Source: Pseudomonadota bacterium (lineage in GTDB: Bacteria; Pseudomonadota; Alphaproteobacteria; Rhizobiales; Devosiaceae). Taken from it: a stretch of DNA of 64,000 bases. Below the pieces are notes generated by a model. The model made no database searches and was not told the DNA's origin. It saw nothing but the letters and a program-made list of their open reading frames with translations. The DNA lies in assembly GCA_023388175.1 (NCBI GenBank), contig JAEWGT010000015.1, forward strand, positions 124,001 through 188,000. The letters are read 5' to 3'. Positions 1-8,605 of this stretch are shown piece after piece (positions within the stretch are counted from its first letter, which is position 1; every line of letters starts with the position of its first letter). The position numbers were made by a program, and so were the translations under genes.

Positions 1-258
1 ACCAGCCTGTCTGCTGCCACAGGGAGCGCCGGTACGGGCTCCGAAAATGGCCGCCAAACACAAGCGCCTTCCCTTCTAGCGTGTAAGAAAGTTGCGCCGG
101 AATGGCAACAGGAAAGTCAAAAGGCTTGGAGGAACACGGATTTGAGCGGTCATTTCTTTGCCACGAACGCAAATCATCGCATAAGGCTGCGTGTTGCCGA
201 AGAATCGCAGCCAACGCGCCGCGTTGATGGGCATTGAATCGCAGGAGCCGGTCTCGTT
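1..258. other. Non-coding region upstream of the amidase gene
   Basis: I see no convincing gene here. The stretch ends with a ribosome binding site (AGGAG at 243-247) for the amidase. In related bacteria the gene for ribonuclease E often lies next to this amidase, so part of this could be its leader on the minus strand, but nothing in the window shows that. Confidence 0.4.
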
Positions 259-1488
259 TTGACCAGACAAATTCTGACATCGCTGGTGCTGTCACTGCTG
301 CTTGCACTGACATTGCCGGGCCTGGCCCATGCGCAGGATACTGCGGTCCAACAGGCTCTGCCCAATGTGATTGACGCCCGCATCACCGCGACGCCCGAAA
401 GGGCGCGGCTGGTCATCGACCTCGCATCGCGTACCGAGTTTTCCTTCGTTTCGCTCGATGGGCCGGACAGGCTGGCAATCGATGTGCGTGCCGGAACCTT
501 CTCCGTTCCCGAGGCAGAAGGCGTGCCGTCCGATGAGAGCATGATTTCGGGCTATGTCATCGAACAGGCGGCTTTTGACCGGGTGCGCACGATTCTGACG
601 CTGTCGGCGCCAGCACAGGTCCAGCAGGCCTATGTGCTCGATCCGTTCGAGGGCCAGCCGGCGCGGCTGGTCGTGGATATCATTCCAGCAACGGCCGAAG
701 AATTTTCAGCCAATGTGGAGCGTGACCAGGCTATTTCCCAAACGGTGGCAGCGCCTGCGATCTCGACCCCGGCAGGGGGCTCTGAACTTCCCATTGCAAC
801 AAAGCCGCTGGTTGTCATCGATCCGGGGCATGGCGGCATCGACAGCGGTGCCGAAACGGCCGATGGCATCCGGGAAAAGGACATTGTCCTTGCCTTCTCT
901 CTGCGCCTGCAGGAATTGCTTGTTGAATCCGGCCGGTTCGATGTCGCGCTGACCCGCGAGACCGACACCTACCTTCGGCTTGAGGAGCGGGTGGCTTTGG
1001 CCCGGAGCAACAAGGCGGACCTGCTGATCTCGATCCATGCCGACAGCTTTCAGCAGCCCGAAATTCGCGGCGCAAGCGTCTATACGCGCGATGAGAATGC
1101 GACCGATGTTCTCGACAAGGTTCTGGCCGACACTGAAAACAGATCCGATGTGATCGCCGGCTTCACCATGCCGGTCATGTCCGCCGAAGTGGTGGATATC
1201 CTGCTCGACCTGATGCGGCGGGAAATGCGGGTGCAGTCCTTTATGGCGGCGCAGTCCATCGTGCATCAACTGGAGCCCAGCGTAACCCTGCGCCGGTTCC
1301 CGGTGCGGCAGGCCGACTTCTTCGTGCTGCAGGCGCCTGACGTGCCCTCCGTGCTGGTGGAACTCGGGTTTCTCTCCAACGCCGCCGACATTGCCAACCT
1401 GACCCAGTCGGATTGGCGGGATCGCACGGCAGAGGCCATTGCGCGGGGGATTTCGACCTATTTCGATAGCCTGCAGGAAGAACCATGA
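259..1488 (+). CDS. amiC: N-acetylmuramoyl-L-alanine amidase (AMIN + Amidase_3)
   Basis: A 409-residue periplasmic cell-wall hydrolase that cuts the bond between N-acetylmuramic acid and the stem peptide, as needed for daughter-cell separation. Residues 1-25 form a signal peptide ending in AHAQ. An AMIN domain (about 40-140) for septal or peptidoglycan targeting is followed by the zinc amidase domain (about 180-400). The zinc-site motifs VVIDPGHGGIDSG, REKDI and SIHAD are visible, and VELGFLSN lies near the end. The start is TTG, chosen because AGGAG sits 11 bases upstream and it gives the full signal peptide. It precedes PBP1A by 79 bases, a pairing that fits peptidoglycan remodelling. The symbol follows the family; paralogues are possible. 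Confidence 0.92.
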   Translation: MTRQILTSLVLSLLLALTLPGLAHAQDTAVQQALPNVIDARITATPERARLVIDLASRTEFSFVSLDGPDRLAIDVRAGTFSVPEAEGVPSDESMISGYVIEQAAFDRVRTILTLSAPAQVQQAYVLDPFEGQPARLVVDIIPATAEEFSANVERDQAISQTVAAPAISTPAGGSELPIATKPLVVIDPGHGGIDSGAETADGIREKDIVLAFSLRLQELLVESGRFDVALTRETDTYLRLEERVALARSNKADLLISIHADSFQQPEIRGASVYTRDENATDVLDKVLADTENRSDVIAGFTMPVMSAEVVDILLDLMRREMRVQSFMAAQSIVHQLEPSVTLRRFPVRQADFFVLQAPDVPSVLVELGFLSNAADIANLTQSDWRDRTAEAIARGISTYFDSLQEEP

Positions 1489-1540
1489 GCGGCAATGTGA
1501 TCACTTTTGCCGCCGCATTCTGCTATGATTCCACCTGGTT

Positions 1541-1556
1541 CGCCGGTCGACCGGCG
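1541..1556. repeat. Perfect 16-bp palindrome before mrcA
   Basis: CGCCGGTCGACCGGCG is its own reverse complement and ends two bases before the GGAG ribosome binding site of mrcA. It could be an operator or a hairpin that affects translation of the penicillin-binding protein. In such GC-rich DNA it could also be chance. Confidence 0.5.
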
Positions 1557-1567
1557 CGGAGTAGCTA

Positions 1568-4042
1568 ATGTTTCGTCTGCTCGGCTGGCTTTTCGGCTTT
1601 GGCATGTTCATGGCGCTGGCAGGTGTCGGCGTGGCAGCGGTCTATGTGGCGACCGTTACGGCGCAATTGCCGGACTATACCGTCCTGCAGGACTACCAGC
1701 CGCCGGTGACGACCCGCGTTCACGCTGCCGACGGCACACTTTTGGCCGAATATGCGCGTGAGCGCCGGCTGTTTCAGCCGGTCGAGACCATTCCACCGCT
1801 GGTCGTCGAAGCCTTCCTGTCAGCCGAAGACAAGGACTTCTTCAATCACAACGGCATTGCCATCGATGGCGTGATCCGCGCGCTGCGCGACAATGTGCTG
1901 GCGCGCATGGATGGCAACAATTCCATCCAGGGCGGCGGATCTTCGATCACCCAGCAGGTCGCCAAGAACTTCCTGCTGACCTCCGAACAGACCTGGGATC
2001 GCAAGATTCAGGAAGCCGTACTCGCCTTGCGCATCGAGTCGACCTTTTCCAAGGAGAAGATCCTCGAACTCTATCTCAACGAGATATTCCTCGGGTTGAA
2101 CTCATATGGCGTGGCGGCTGCCGCTCTCAATTATTTCGACAAGGCGCTTTACCAGCTGACGCTGCCTGAAGCTGCCTATATCGCCGCGCTGCCCAAGGGG
2201 CCGAACAATTATCACCCGTTCCGCCGCCCGCAGCAGGCGATCGAGCGTCGCAACTGGGTGATCGATCGCATGGTCGAGAATGGCTATGTGACCCACGAAA
2301 CAGCCGCCGCCGCCAAGCAGGAGCCGCTCAACGTCATTCCGCGCGCCGCTGGTAGTCAGGTGTATTCAGCCGAATATTTCACTGAGGATGTGCGCCGGGC
2401 CCTGGCGCGCCTTTATGGCGAAGACCAGCTCTATGGCGGCGGGCTATCGGTGCGGACGACGCTGGAGCCGCGTTTGCAGGAATATGCGCGCCGCGCCCTG
2501 ATGGATGGGTTGATCCAGTATGACCATACGCGCGGTTTCCGCGGGCCGGTGGCCAGCGTGGAACTGGGCGACGACTGGGGACTGGCCGTCGGCGCGATCA
2601 AACCATTGGGCGACGTGCCGGAATGGCAGCTTGCTGTCGTGCTTGAGACTGGTGGCAATCAGGCCCGCATCGGACTGCGCCCGGAGAATGACGTCGATAA
2701 CGCCCTGTCCGCAGACCGGGTGGAAGGCACCCTGTCCGGCCCGGAAATCAAGTGGGTTTCGCGCCAGGTGCAGGACATTCTCAATGTCGGCGACGTGGTT
2801 TATGTCTCCCCGGTCGCGGGCAAGGACGGCATTTACACGCTGGAACAGGTGCCAGAGGTCGAGGGCGCCTTGGTGGCAATGGACCCCCGTACCGGCCGAG
2901 TCCTGGCGATGGTCGGCGGCTTCTCCTTTGCGGAGAGCGAATTCAACCGCGCCACGCAGGCCCTCCGCCAGCCGGGATCGTCGTTCAAGCCCATCGTTTA
3001 CGCGGCAGCGCTGGACAATGGCTATACGCCGGCCTCGGTTGTGCTGGACGCCCCTATCGAGGTGCGCATGGGCGACGGATCGGTCTGGCGCCCGGAAAAC
3101 TATGCGCAGGAATTCTACGGCCCGCAGACGCTGCGGCGCGGCATCGAGCGCAGCCGAAACGTCATGACCGTTCGTCTGGCGCGCGATATCGGCATGCCCT
3201 TGATCGCCGATTATGCCCGCCTGTTCGGCATCTATGACGACATGCAGCCGGTTCTGGCCATGTCTCTGGGCGCGGGGGAAACCACCGCAATGCGCATGAC
3301 GGCGGCCTATGCCACCATAGCCAATGGTGGCCGCAAGATCGTGCCGACGCTGATCGACCGCATTCAGGACCGCTACGGCAAGACGGTCTATCGCCACGAC
3401 GAGCGCGTCTGCGAGGGCTGCGAAGCGGCCGACTGGCACGGGCAGGGGGAGCCACGCATCCTCGACAATCGCCAGCAGGTGCTGGACCCGATGACGGCCT
3501 ATCAGATCACCTCGATGATGGAAGGCGTTGTGCAGCGGGGCACTGGTACGGCGGCGAGGGCGCTCAACCGTCCGGTCGCCGGCAAGACCGGCACAACCAA
3601 CGATTACAAGGATGCCTGGTTCGTCGGCTTCACACCCGAGCTGGCTGTCGGCGTTTATGTTGGGTTCGACCAGCCGCGTTCCATGGGCTCGTCCTCCACC
3701 GGCGGCGGCATGGCGGTCCCGATCTTCACCAACTTCATGGCCAAGGCCCTTCAGGGCAAGCCTGCAACGCCATTCAACGTGCCGGCTGGCATGACGACCG
3801 CATGGGTCAACTCCAATAGCGGGGTGAGGGCGGGCGAAGGGGAATCTGGGATACGCGAGGCTTTCAAACCCGGAACGGGCCCCAACCTGATGACCTCGGT
3901 CATCGGCGTGGATATTGCCGCCTATGACGCCTATCAGCGCGACTTGCTGATGCAGCAGCAATACGGGTCCAGCATCAGCACGACCCAGTCTGGTGGCAAT
4001 GGTACATTTCTCGCGCCCGGACTTGGCAATAGCCGCTGGTGA
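1568..4042 (+). CDS. mrcA: Penicillin-binding protein 1A, bifunctional
   Basis: An 824-residue class A penicillin-binding protein that polymerises glycan strands and cross-links stem peptides. One N-terminal membrane helix (about 8-30) anchors it to the inner membrane. The glycosyltransferase domain has the catalytic glutamate in AEDKDFFNHNG (E87) and GGSSITQQVAKN. The transpeptidase domain has the serine motif SSFK at 471-474, the SRN motif, and KTGT starting at K673. An OB-like insertion lies between the domains, as in PBP1A. The length is typical. The ATG start has GGAG seven bases upstream. It is likely co-transcribed with the amidase upstream. Confidence 0.96.
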   Translation: MFRLLGWLFGFGMFMALAGVGVAAVYVATVTAQLPDYTVLQDYQPPVTTRVHAADGTLLAEYARERRLFQPVETIPPLVVEAFLSAEDKDFFNHNGIAIDGVIRALRDNVLARMDGNNSIQGGGSSITQQVAKNFLLTSEQTWDRKIQEAVLALRIESTFSKEKILELYLNEIFLGLNSYGVAAAALNYFDKALYQLTLPEAAYIAALPKGPNNYHPFRRPQQAIERRNWVIDRMVENGYVTHETAAAAKQEPLNVIPRAAGSQVYSAEYFTEDVRRALARLYGEDQLYGGGLSVRTTLEPRLQEYARRALMDGLIQYDHTRGFRGPVASVELGDDWGLAVGAIKPLGDVPEWQLAVVLETGGNQARIGLRPENDVDNALSADRVEGTLSGPEIKWVSRQVQDILNVGDVVYVSPVAGKDGIYTLEQVPEVEGALVAMDPRTGRVLAMVGGFSFAESEFNRATQALRQPGSSFKPIVYAAALDNGYTPASVVLDAPIEVRMGDGSVWRPENYAQEFYGPQTLRRGIERSRNVMTVRLARDIGMPLIADYARLFGIYDDMQPVLAMSLGAGETTAMRMTAAYATIANGGRKIVPTLIDRIQDRYGKTVYRHDERVCEGCEAADWHGQGEPRILDNRQQVLDPMTAYQITSMMEGVVQRGTGTAARALNRPVAGKTGTTNDYKDAWFVGFTPELAVGVYVGFDQPRSMGSSSTGGGMAVPIFTNFMAKALQGKPATPFNVPAGMTTAWVNSNSGVRAGEGESGIREAFKPGTGPNLMTSVIGVDIAAYDAYQRDLLMQQQYGSSISTTQSGGNGTFLAPGLGNSRW

Positions 4043-4130
4043 CGGGCCGCTGAGCGGACCCGGGATTTTGTGCAAGCTGGGGGCCAAGCCAGTTGCGTGA
4101 CGCCCGCTTGTGGGATAGGAACCGGCCCGT

Positions 4131-4214
4131 GCCCCTCTGGCGGAATGGTAGACGCAGAGGACTCAAAATCCTCCGCTGCGAGGCGTGCCGGTTCGAGTCC
4201 GGCGGGGGGCACCA
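4131..4214 (+). tRNA. tRNA-Leu (anticodon CAA)
   Basis: The acceptor stem GCCCCTC pairs with GGGGGGC, followed by discriminator A and an encoded CCA. The anticodon stem-loop GAGGA-CTCAAAA-TCCTC puts CAA in the anticodon. The long variable arm (CTGCGAGGCGT region) and the T-arm GTTCGAGTCC fit a class II leucine tRNA. It stands alone between mrcA and the MATE gene. Confidence 0.96.
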
Positions 4215-4506
4215 TTCCAATTCCTCCCCATGAATTTGTGCGCCGTTCAAGGCTCCTCGCCGGCCGTGCCAGTGTCAGGCTAGATTCTGATTGCCGGGAT
4301 GATTGGCGGAAGCTGCCCGCTGATTGACGCCTCAGATGCGCAGGCGTAGAGAGCGCATTGTCATTGCAAGCCTCCAGCGCCCGTCCAGCCGGCACCTGTT
4401 CAGGTGTGAATTGGTCCCTCCGGCGGCCTGATCTTTGCTCAGCCGATACCGGTTCCGGGGACTCCAGCCGTGACGCGCCGCAATTCGTCTTTCCTGGAGC
4501 GTTCTC
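4215..4506. other. Intergenic region between tRNA-Leu and the MATE gene
   Basis: 292 bases without a supportable gene. No clear terminator for the tRNA and no convincing promoter were found. The only assignable element is GGAG at 4496-4499, the ribosome binding site of the downstream gene. Confidence 0.5.
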
Positions 4507-5865
4507 ATGAACCCCGATTCTACCCGCCCTCTCTGGCAGCGGTTCAGCCTGTTTCTCATTCCCCTCATGGCCTCGAATATCCTTCAGGCGCTCTCGGGAA
4601 CCTTCAATTCCATTTTCATCGGCCAGATGATCGGTGTGGAGGCTCTGGCCGCGCTGGCCACCTTCTTCCCGATCCTGTTTTTCCTCATCAGCTTCATCAT
4701 CGGCCTTTCGGCAGGCTCGACCATCCTGATCGGTCAGGCCTGGGGCGCGAAGAATATTGACCGGGTAAAGGCTATCGCCGGAACCACGATGACAGCCGCC
4801 TTTGCGCTTGGCCTGGCCGTTGCGCTGATCGGAGGGTTCTGGATCGAGGACATCATGAGTCTCCTCGGGGCCCCGGAAAATATCCGGCACATGTCCGTCG
4901 AATATGGGCGGATCATGTTCCTGGGCATGCCGGGCTTCTTCATCTTCCTGGTCGCCACGTCCATTCTGCGGGGCGTCGGCGACACGATTACGCCGCTGTT
5001 CTCGCTGGTCTTGTCGCTCGTCGTCGGTGTGATCCTCACACCTGCACTGATCGATGGGTGGTGGGGACTGCCGCAGCTCGGCGTGAACTCCGCCGCCTGG
5101 GCCTTCATCGCCGGCTTTGTCGTCGTGCTGCTCTTCCTGTTCTTCTATATGCGGGCGCGCAAGCTGCCACTGGCGCCGGATACGGCCCTGCTCCGGGCGC
5201 TCAAGCCCGATTTCAAGCTGCTCGGTCTGGTGCTCAAGCTGGGCATTCCCGCCGGCTTGCAGATGGTGGTGGCCTCTGTGGCTGGCATCGTCATCGTGGG
5301 CCTGGTCAACCGCTTCGGCTCCAATGCCACGGCCGCCTATGGCGCGCTCAATCAGGTCCTCAACTATGTGCAGTTCCCTGCCATGTCGATCGGCATTGCC
5401 ACCTCGATCTTCGGGGCGCAGGCCATCGGAGCGCGTCGTCAGGAACAGCTCGGGGAAATTACGCGCACGGCGCTGACCCTCAATCTGGTCATTACCGGCT
5501 CACTCATCGCGCTGGCCTACCTGTTCAGCCAGCACCTGGTGGCGCTGTTCATCACCGACCCCGAAGTCATCGATTTGACGGAATACCTGCTGCACATCGT
5601 GCTTTGGGCAATTCTGCCATTCGGCTGGGGCGTGGTGTTTTCGGGAATGATGCGCGCCAGTGGCATGGTCTATGCGCCCATGCTTCTCGCGCTTGCTGCC
5701 ATTCTGGTCATCGAGCTGCCGGGTGCCATCTGGCTAAGCCAGACCAGTCTGGGGCTTGCCGGCATCTGGATCGCCTATGCCGCCAGCTTCACCGGCATGA
5801 TGCTGATGCAGGCGGCCTGGTATCACTTCGTCTGGAAGCAGAAAAAGATTGTGGCGCTCGTTTGA
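4507..5865 (+). CDS. MATE family efflux transporter
   Basis: A 452-residue polytopic inner-membrane protein with about 12 helices in two similar halves, the layout of multidrug and toxic compound extrusion carriers that export organic cations by sodium or proton exchange. Recognisable parts are the N-terminal IPLMASNILQALSGTFNSIF segment, GQAWGAKN near residue 80, and GAQAIGARRQEQ in the second half. Its substrate cannot be read from sequence. The ATG is preceded by GGAG at 4496-4499. It stands alone and converges with the small gene on the opposite strand. Confidence 0.9.
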   Translation: MNPDSTRPLWQRFSLFLIPLMASNILQALSGTFNSIFIGQMIGVEALAALATFFPILFFLISFIIGLSAGSTILIGQAWGAKNIDRVKAIAGTTMTAAFALGLAVALIGGFWIEDIMSLLGAPENIRHMSVEYGRIMFLGMPGFFIFLVATSILRGVGDTITPLFSLVLSLVVGVILTPALIDGWWGLPQLGVNSAAWAFIAGFVVVLLFLFFYMRARKLPLAPDTALLRALKPDFKLLGLVLKLGIPAGLQMVVASVAGIVIVGLVNRFGSNATAAYGALNQVLNYVQFPAMSIGIATSIFGAQAIGARRQEQLGEITRTALTLNLVITGSLIALAYLFSQHLVALFITDPEVIDLTEYLLHIVLWAILPFGWGVVFSGMMRASGMVYAPMLLALAAILVIELPGAIWLSQTSLGLAGIWIAYAASFTGMMLMQAAWYHFVWKQKKIVALV

Positions 5866-5876
5866 GCGCCACTTTT

Positions 5877-6146
5877 CTATTCGCCGAGACTGAGCCGGAC
5901 GGCGCGTTTGCCGCCCGGAGCGAAGACATCGATTTCGACCTGCGCCGGCTCCTGAGCCATGCGGCGGGTGCGAGCCGATAACGTCATCACCACAGCCAGA
6001 AGATCCCCGACACTGCGCCGTTGCCGCGGCAGCATGCGCTCGGACATGCCCGACAGGGCCCGGTTGCGGATTGTCGGATCGGGAGAGGCGAGGGGCGAAC
6101 GGCCAATGAAATTGGCCAGTTCGACAAGAGCACTGCGGTCACTCAT
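5877..6146 (-). CDS. Small conserved-looking hypothetical protein
   Basis: An 89-residue soluble protein, rich in arginine (RNRALSGMSERMLPRQRRSVGDLL), with no signal peptide or membrane helix. I do not recognise the family. It is supported as a real gene by a GGAG ribosome binding site seven bases before ATG, by normal codon use, and by its tight convergent fit with the MATE gene (11 bases apart). It lies downstream of the carboxypeptidase on the same strand, but a 114-base gap with two hairpins separates them, so co-transcription is uncertain. Confidence 0.6.
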   Translation of the reverse strand: MSDRSALVELANFIGRSPLASPDPTIRNRALSGMSERMLPRQRRSVGDLLAVVMTLSARTRRMAQEPAQVEIDVFAPGGKRAVRLSLGE

Positions 6147-6189
6147 TGGGCTACTCCATACACAAGCACCAAATCGTTGCTTCCCCGTT

Positions 6190-6250
6190 GGAAAGGCCTG
6201 TTTGCGGCCTTCCGCTTATGATCCGGCCGGCGGTTGACCCGCCGTGCCGG
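6190..6250 (-). terminator. Tandem hairpins downstream of the carboxypeptidase gene
   Basis: Two stems follow the stop codon of the minus-strand carboxypeptidase. CCGGC/GCCGG with inner GGCGG/CCGCC spans 6223-6250, and GGAAAGGCC pairs with GGCCTTCC at 6190-6213. Neither has a good U-tract, so this may be a weak or Rho-assisted terminator. Confidence 0.4.
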
Positions 6251-6260
6251 GAGAGGCTTT

Positions 6261-7841
6261 TCAGCCCTGCATGGCCAGACAGGCCAGGTTCTGATCCTTG
6301 AGCCGGTCGCACATGGCCGTGGCCGCGTTGCGATCACCGAAGCCGACGAAGCGGGCGCGGTAGAAGGTTTGGCCGTTCTTCTCGAAACGCTCGACATAGG
6401 AGCGGAAATCGCCCAGTGCGCCGACCTTTCCAGCAGCGTCGGACAACATGGCCCGCGCACTGGTTTCCGAGGGGCCGGCGCCGATCTGCACGATCCAAGC
6501 GCCGGGGGCAGGGGCAGCGGCTTCTGCCGATGCGGTCTGCGTCACCGAGCCAGAGTGCATGAGATCAACCGGCTGGTCAGCCGCTTCGCCATTGACCGCG
6601 CCGGGCGGCAGAAGCGGAGCAGAGGCCGGGGTCGAACCCAATGCGGCGGGTGGGGCGCCCAGATTATAGGTTTCGCTCAGCCATGCGCCGATCACGTCCT
6701 GGTTCGGATAGACCGGCTGTGCCTGTGTCGGCGCCGCCAGGACATTGGCGGCCTGCACAGCAGGCGCCAGGCCGAGATCGGTGGGCATTGGCATAGGCAT
6801 GACCGGTGCAACGGCAGCGGAGGCCACGGCAACCTGGGGTTGCGCGCCATTGCCTGCAACGAGTTGCGCAAGGCGGAAGTCAGGCATCGGCGTCGGCATG
6901 GACAGGGTCGGTTTGCGGGGCTGGGCCAGAGCAAACTGCGTATTGCCCTGACGGCCCGGCTGCGGAACCATGGCGGTCTGCAGATAGTCGCCCTGGCGAC
7001 CCTTGGGCAGGTAAGCCGCAACCAGTTGCCGGACTTTCTCGTCACGGGCCGCAGCCGAATTGAAGCCGAAGGCCACGATGACGATGTGACGATTGTCCTT
7101 GCGGGCGGCGGTCAGCAGGTTGGAGCCGGCGGCATTGATATAGCCGGTCTTGATGCCGTCCACGGCACCCATATAGCCCAGGACGCGGTTATGGTTGCCA
7201 TAGGTCTTGCCGCCATAGCGGAAGGACGTGGTCTGGAAGTAATTGTAATACTGAGAGAAATGCTGATAGACGGCGATGCCGAGTATGGCCTGGTCGCGTG
7301 CCGTGGTCACCTGACCACCATCGGGCAGGCCCGATGCGTTGCGATAGGTGGTGTCGGCCATGCCCATGGCACGTGCCGTCGCGGTCATGCGCTCGGCAAA
7401 CTTGCTTTCCGTACCCGAAATATGCTCGGCGATGACGCGGGCCATGTCATTGGCAGAAAGCGTCACCAAGGACTTGATGGCGTCTTCCACGCTGATGGTG
7501 GAACCGGCGCGCAGGCCCAGCTTGGTGGGCACCGCGGCCGCTGCGTGGCGCGAAACGGTCATCTTGGTGGAGAGGCTGAGATTACCCGCCTGCAGCTCCT
7601 GGAACAGGACGTAAAGCGTCATCACCTTGGCGACGGAGGCCGGGTAACGCCTTGAATTTGCCTGCTCTTCGTAGAGTATCTTGCCGGATTTCGCATCGAC
7701 GACAATGCCGGCATATTTGCGCAGGTTCTCGATGGCCTGAGCAGGCGCGGCAGCCGAAAGGCCGAGCGCAAGCGCGAGGAGGAAGGCAGCAGTCGCACGC
7801 AGAAATGCAGCGTGCCAAGAGGTCTTCGCCAGGGAAATCAC
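6261..7841 (-). CDS. D-alanyl-D-alanine carboxypeptidase (peptidase S11) with C-terminal SPOR domain
   Basis: A low-molecular-weight penicillin-binding protein, 526 residues from the start chosen. It removes the terminal D-alanine from stem peptides in the periplasm and so limits cross-linking. A signal peptide ends near APAQA. The S11 catalytic motifs are SVAK (S69-K72), SAND and KTG (in GIKTGYI). A Pro/Ala/Gln-rich linker of about 150 residues leads to a C-terminal SPOR-like domain (GAWIVQIGAGPSETSA), which in known proteins binds denuded glycan at the septum. I chose the GTG start because GGAG lies seven bases upstream; a TTG four codons earlier overlaps that site. Confidence 0.9.
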   Translation of the reverse strand: MISLAKTSWHAAFLRATAAFLLALALGLSAAAPAQAIENLRKYAGIVVDAKSGKILYEEQANSRRYPASVAKVMTLYVLFQELQAGNLSLSTKMTVSRHAAAAVPTKLGLRAGSTISVEDAIKSLVTLSANDMARVIAEHISGTESKFAERMTATARAMGMADTTYRNASGLPDGGQVTTARDQAILGIAVYQHFSQYYNYFQTTSFRYGGKTYGNHNRVLGYMGAVDGIKTGYINAAGSNLLTAARKDNRHIVIVAFGFNSAAARDEKVRQLVAAYLPKGRQGDYLQTAMVPQPGRQGNTQFALAQPRKPTLSMPTPMPDFRLAQLVAGNGAQPQVAVASAAVAPVMPMPMPTDLGLAPAVQAANVLAAPTQAQPVYPNQDVIGAWLSETYNLGAPPAALGSTPASAPLLPPGAVNGEAADQPVDLMHSGSVTQTASAEAAAPAPGAWIVQIGAGPSETSARAMLSDAAGKVGALGDFRSYVERFEKNGQTFYRARFVGFGDRNAATAMCDRLKDQNLACLAMQG

Positions 7842-8044
7842 CCGGTACTCCAATTACTAGATCGGGCATTCTGCCCGTACGCAACTCGTTTGACGCGGCG
7901 ATTTTCAGGGGAGCCCTCACACCCTGATCATCATCCTTTCGCAAGAATACGGCGCCGCCGTTACCATTCCGTAAAATGCAATCAATTTGTCGCGTTGCGG
8001 CGCAATTGGGTAACAGGCTGCTGACGTTGAGCGTGTCCAAAGGG

Positions 8045-8090
8045 CGAAAGTGCCATGCGGGGGGCATGTTTGGCGCTGCTCACACTTTCG
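8045..8090 (+). repeat. Nested inverted repeat upstream of clpS
   Basis: CGAAAGTG at 8045-8052 is matched by CACTTTCG at 8083-8090. Inside, ATGC (8055-8058) faces GCAT (8064-8067) across a run of G. It lies upstream of the putative clpS promoter, so it could be an operator, or a hairpin in a longer transcript. Confidence 0.4.
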
Positions 8091-8104
8091 GGATGCGATG
8101 GCCC

Positions 8105-8134
8105 TTAACACCGGCCCGATTTTGCCTACATAAT
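8105..8134 (+). promoter_or_regulatory. Candidate sigma-70-type promoter for clpS-clpA
   Basis: TTAACA at 8105-8110 is followed after 18 bases by CATAAT at 8129-8134, placing a start about 40 bases before the clpS ATG. This is a match by eye only. Confidence 0.35.
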
Positions 8135-8179
8135 GGGTCCAACCTTGCTGCTTCGTTTTCTTCCCAGGCGGCCCATGCC

Positions 8180-8596
8180 ATGACCAAGACTCCCAATCTG
8201 CACACATCGATCGACCGCGGCCGGTCCGGAGCGTTGACGCTCGCTGTCACCAATGGACCCAAGGACGACGATGGGGGCGGCAAGGGCGGGAACGACGCCA
8301 ATTTTGAAACCGGGACGGTGACCAAGACGCGTCCCAAAACCAAGCGCCCGAACCTTTATCGGGTGCTGCTGCTCAACGACGACTACACGCCGATGGAATT
8401 CGTCGTTCTGGTCCTGCAGGACGTCTTCAACAAGTCACGCGAAGACGCGATGCAGATCATGCTGCACGTTCACCAGAAGGGGGTAGGTGAGTGCGGCGTA
8501 TATCCATACGAGGTCGCCGAAACCAAGGTGACCCGCGTGATGGATACGGCACGCAAGAACCAGCATCCGCTGCAATGCGTCATGGAAAAACAGTAG
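8180..8596 (+). CDS. clpS: ATP-dependent Clp protease adaptor ClpS
   Basis: A 138-residue adaptor that binds N-end-rule substrates and hands them to the ClpA unfoldase. The N-terminal 60 residues are a flexible, low-complexity tail. The folded domain (about 60-138) has the family motifs RVLLLNDDYTPMEFVV, MLHVHQKGVGECGVY and YEVAETKV. The N-end pocket residues in the NDDYTPM region are present. The ATG is chosen because the downstream frame matches the family length. It lies nine bases before clpA, so the two are almost certainly one transcript. Confidence 0.95.
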   Translation: MTKTPNLHTSIDRGRSGALTLAVTNGPKDDDGGGKGGNDANFETGTVTKTRPKTKRPNLYRVLLLNDDYTPMEFVVLVLQDVFNKSREDAMQIMLHVHQKGVGECGVYPYEVAETKVTRVMDTARKNQHPLQCVMEKQ

Positions 8597-8605
8597 GAAC
8601 ATCAT

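Larger units (their letters stand above)
7842..8179. other. Divergent intergenic region, carboxypeptidase / clpS
   Basis: 338 bases without a gene. It must hold the promoters of both flanking genes. A nested inverted repeat (8045-8090) and a possible clpS promoter (8105-8134) are listed separately. No small open reading frame here has a convincing ribosome binding site. Confidence 0.6.

Noticed and set aside
6234..7655. Long open frame on the plus strand opposite the carboxypeptidase
   Set aside because: Its protein is rich in Arg, Gly and His with no family features; it is the complement of a well-supported gene with active-site motifs.
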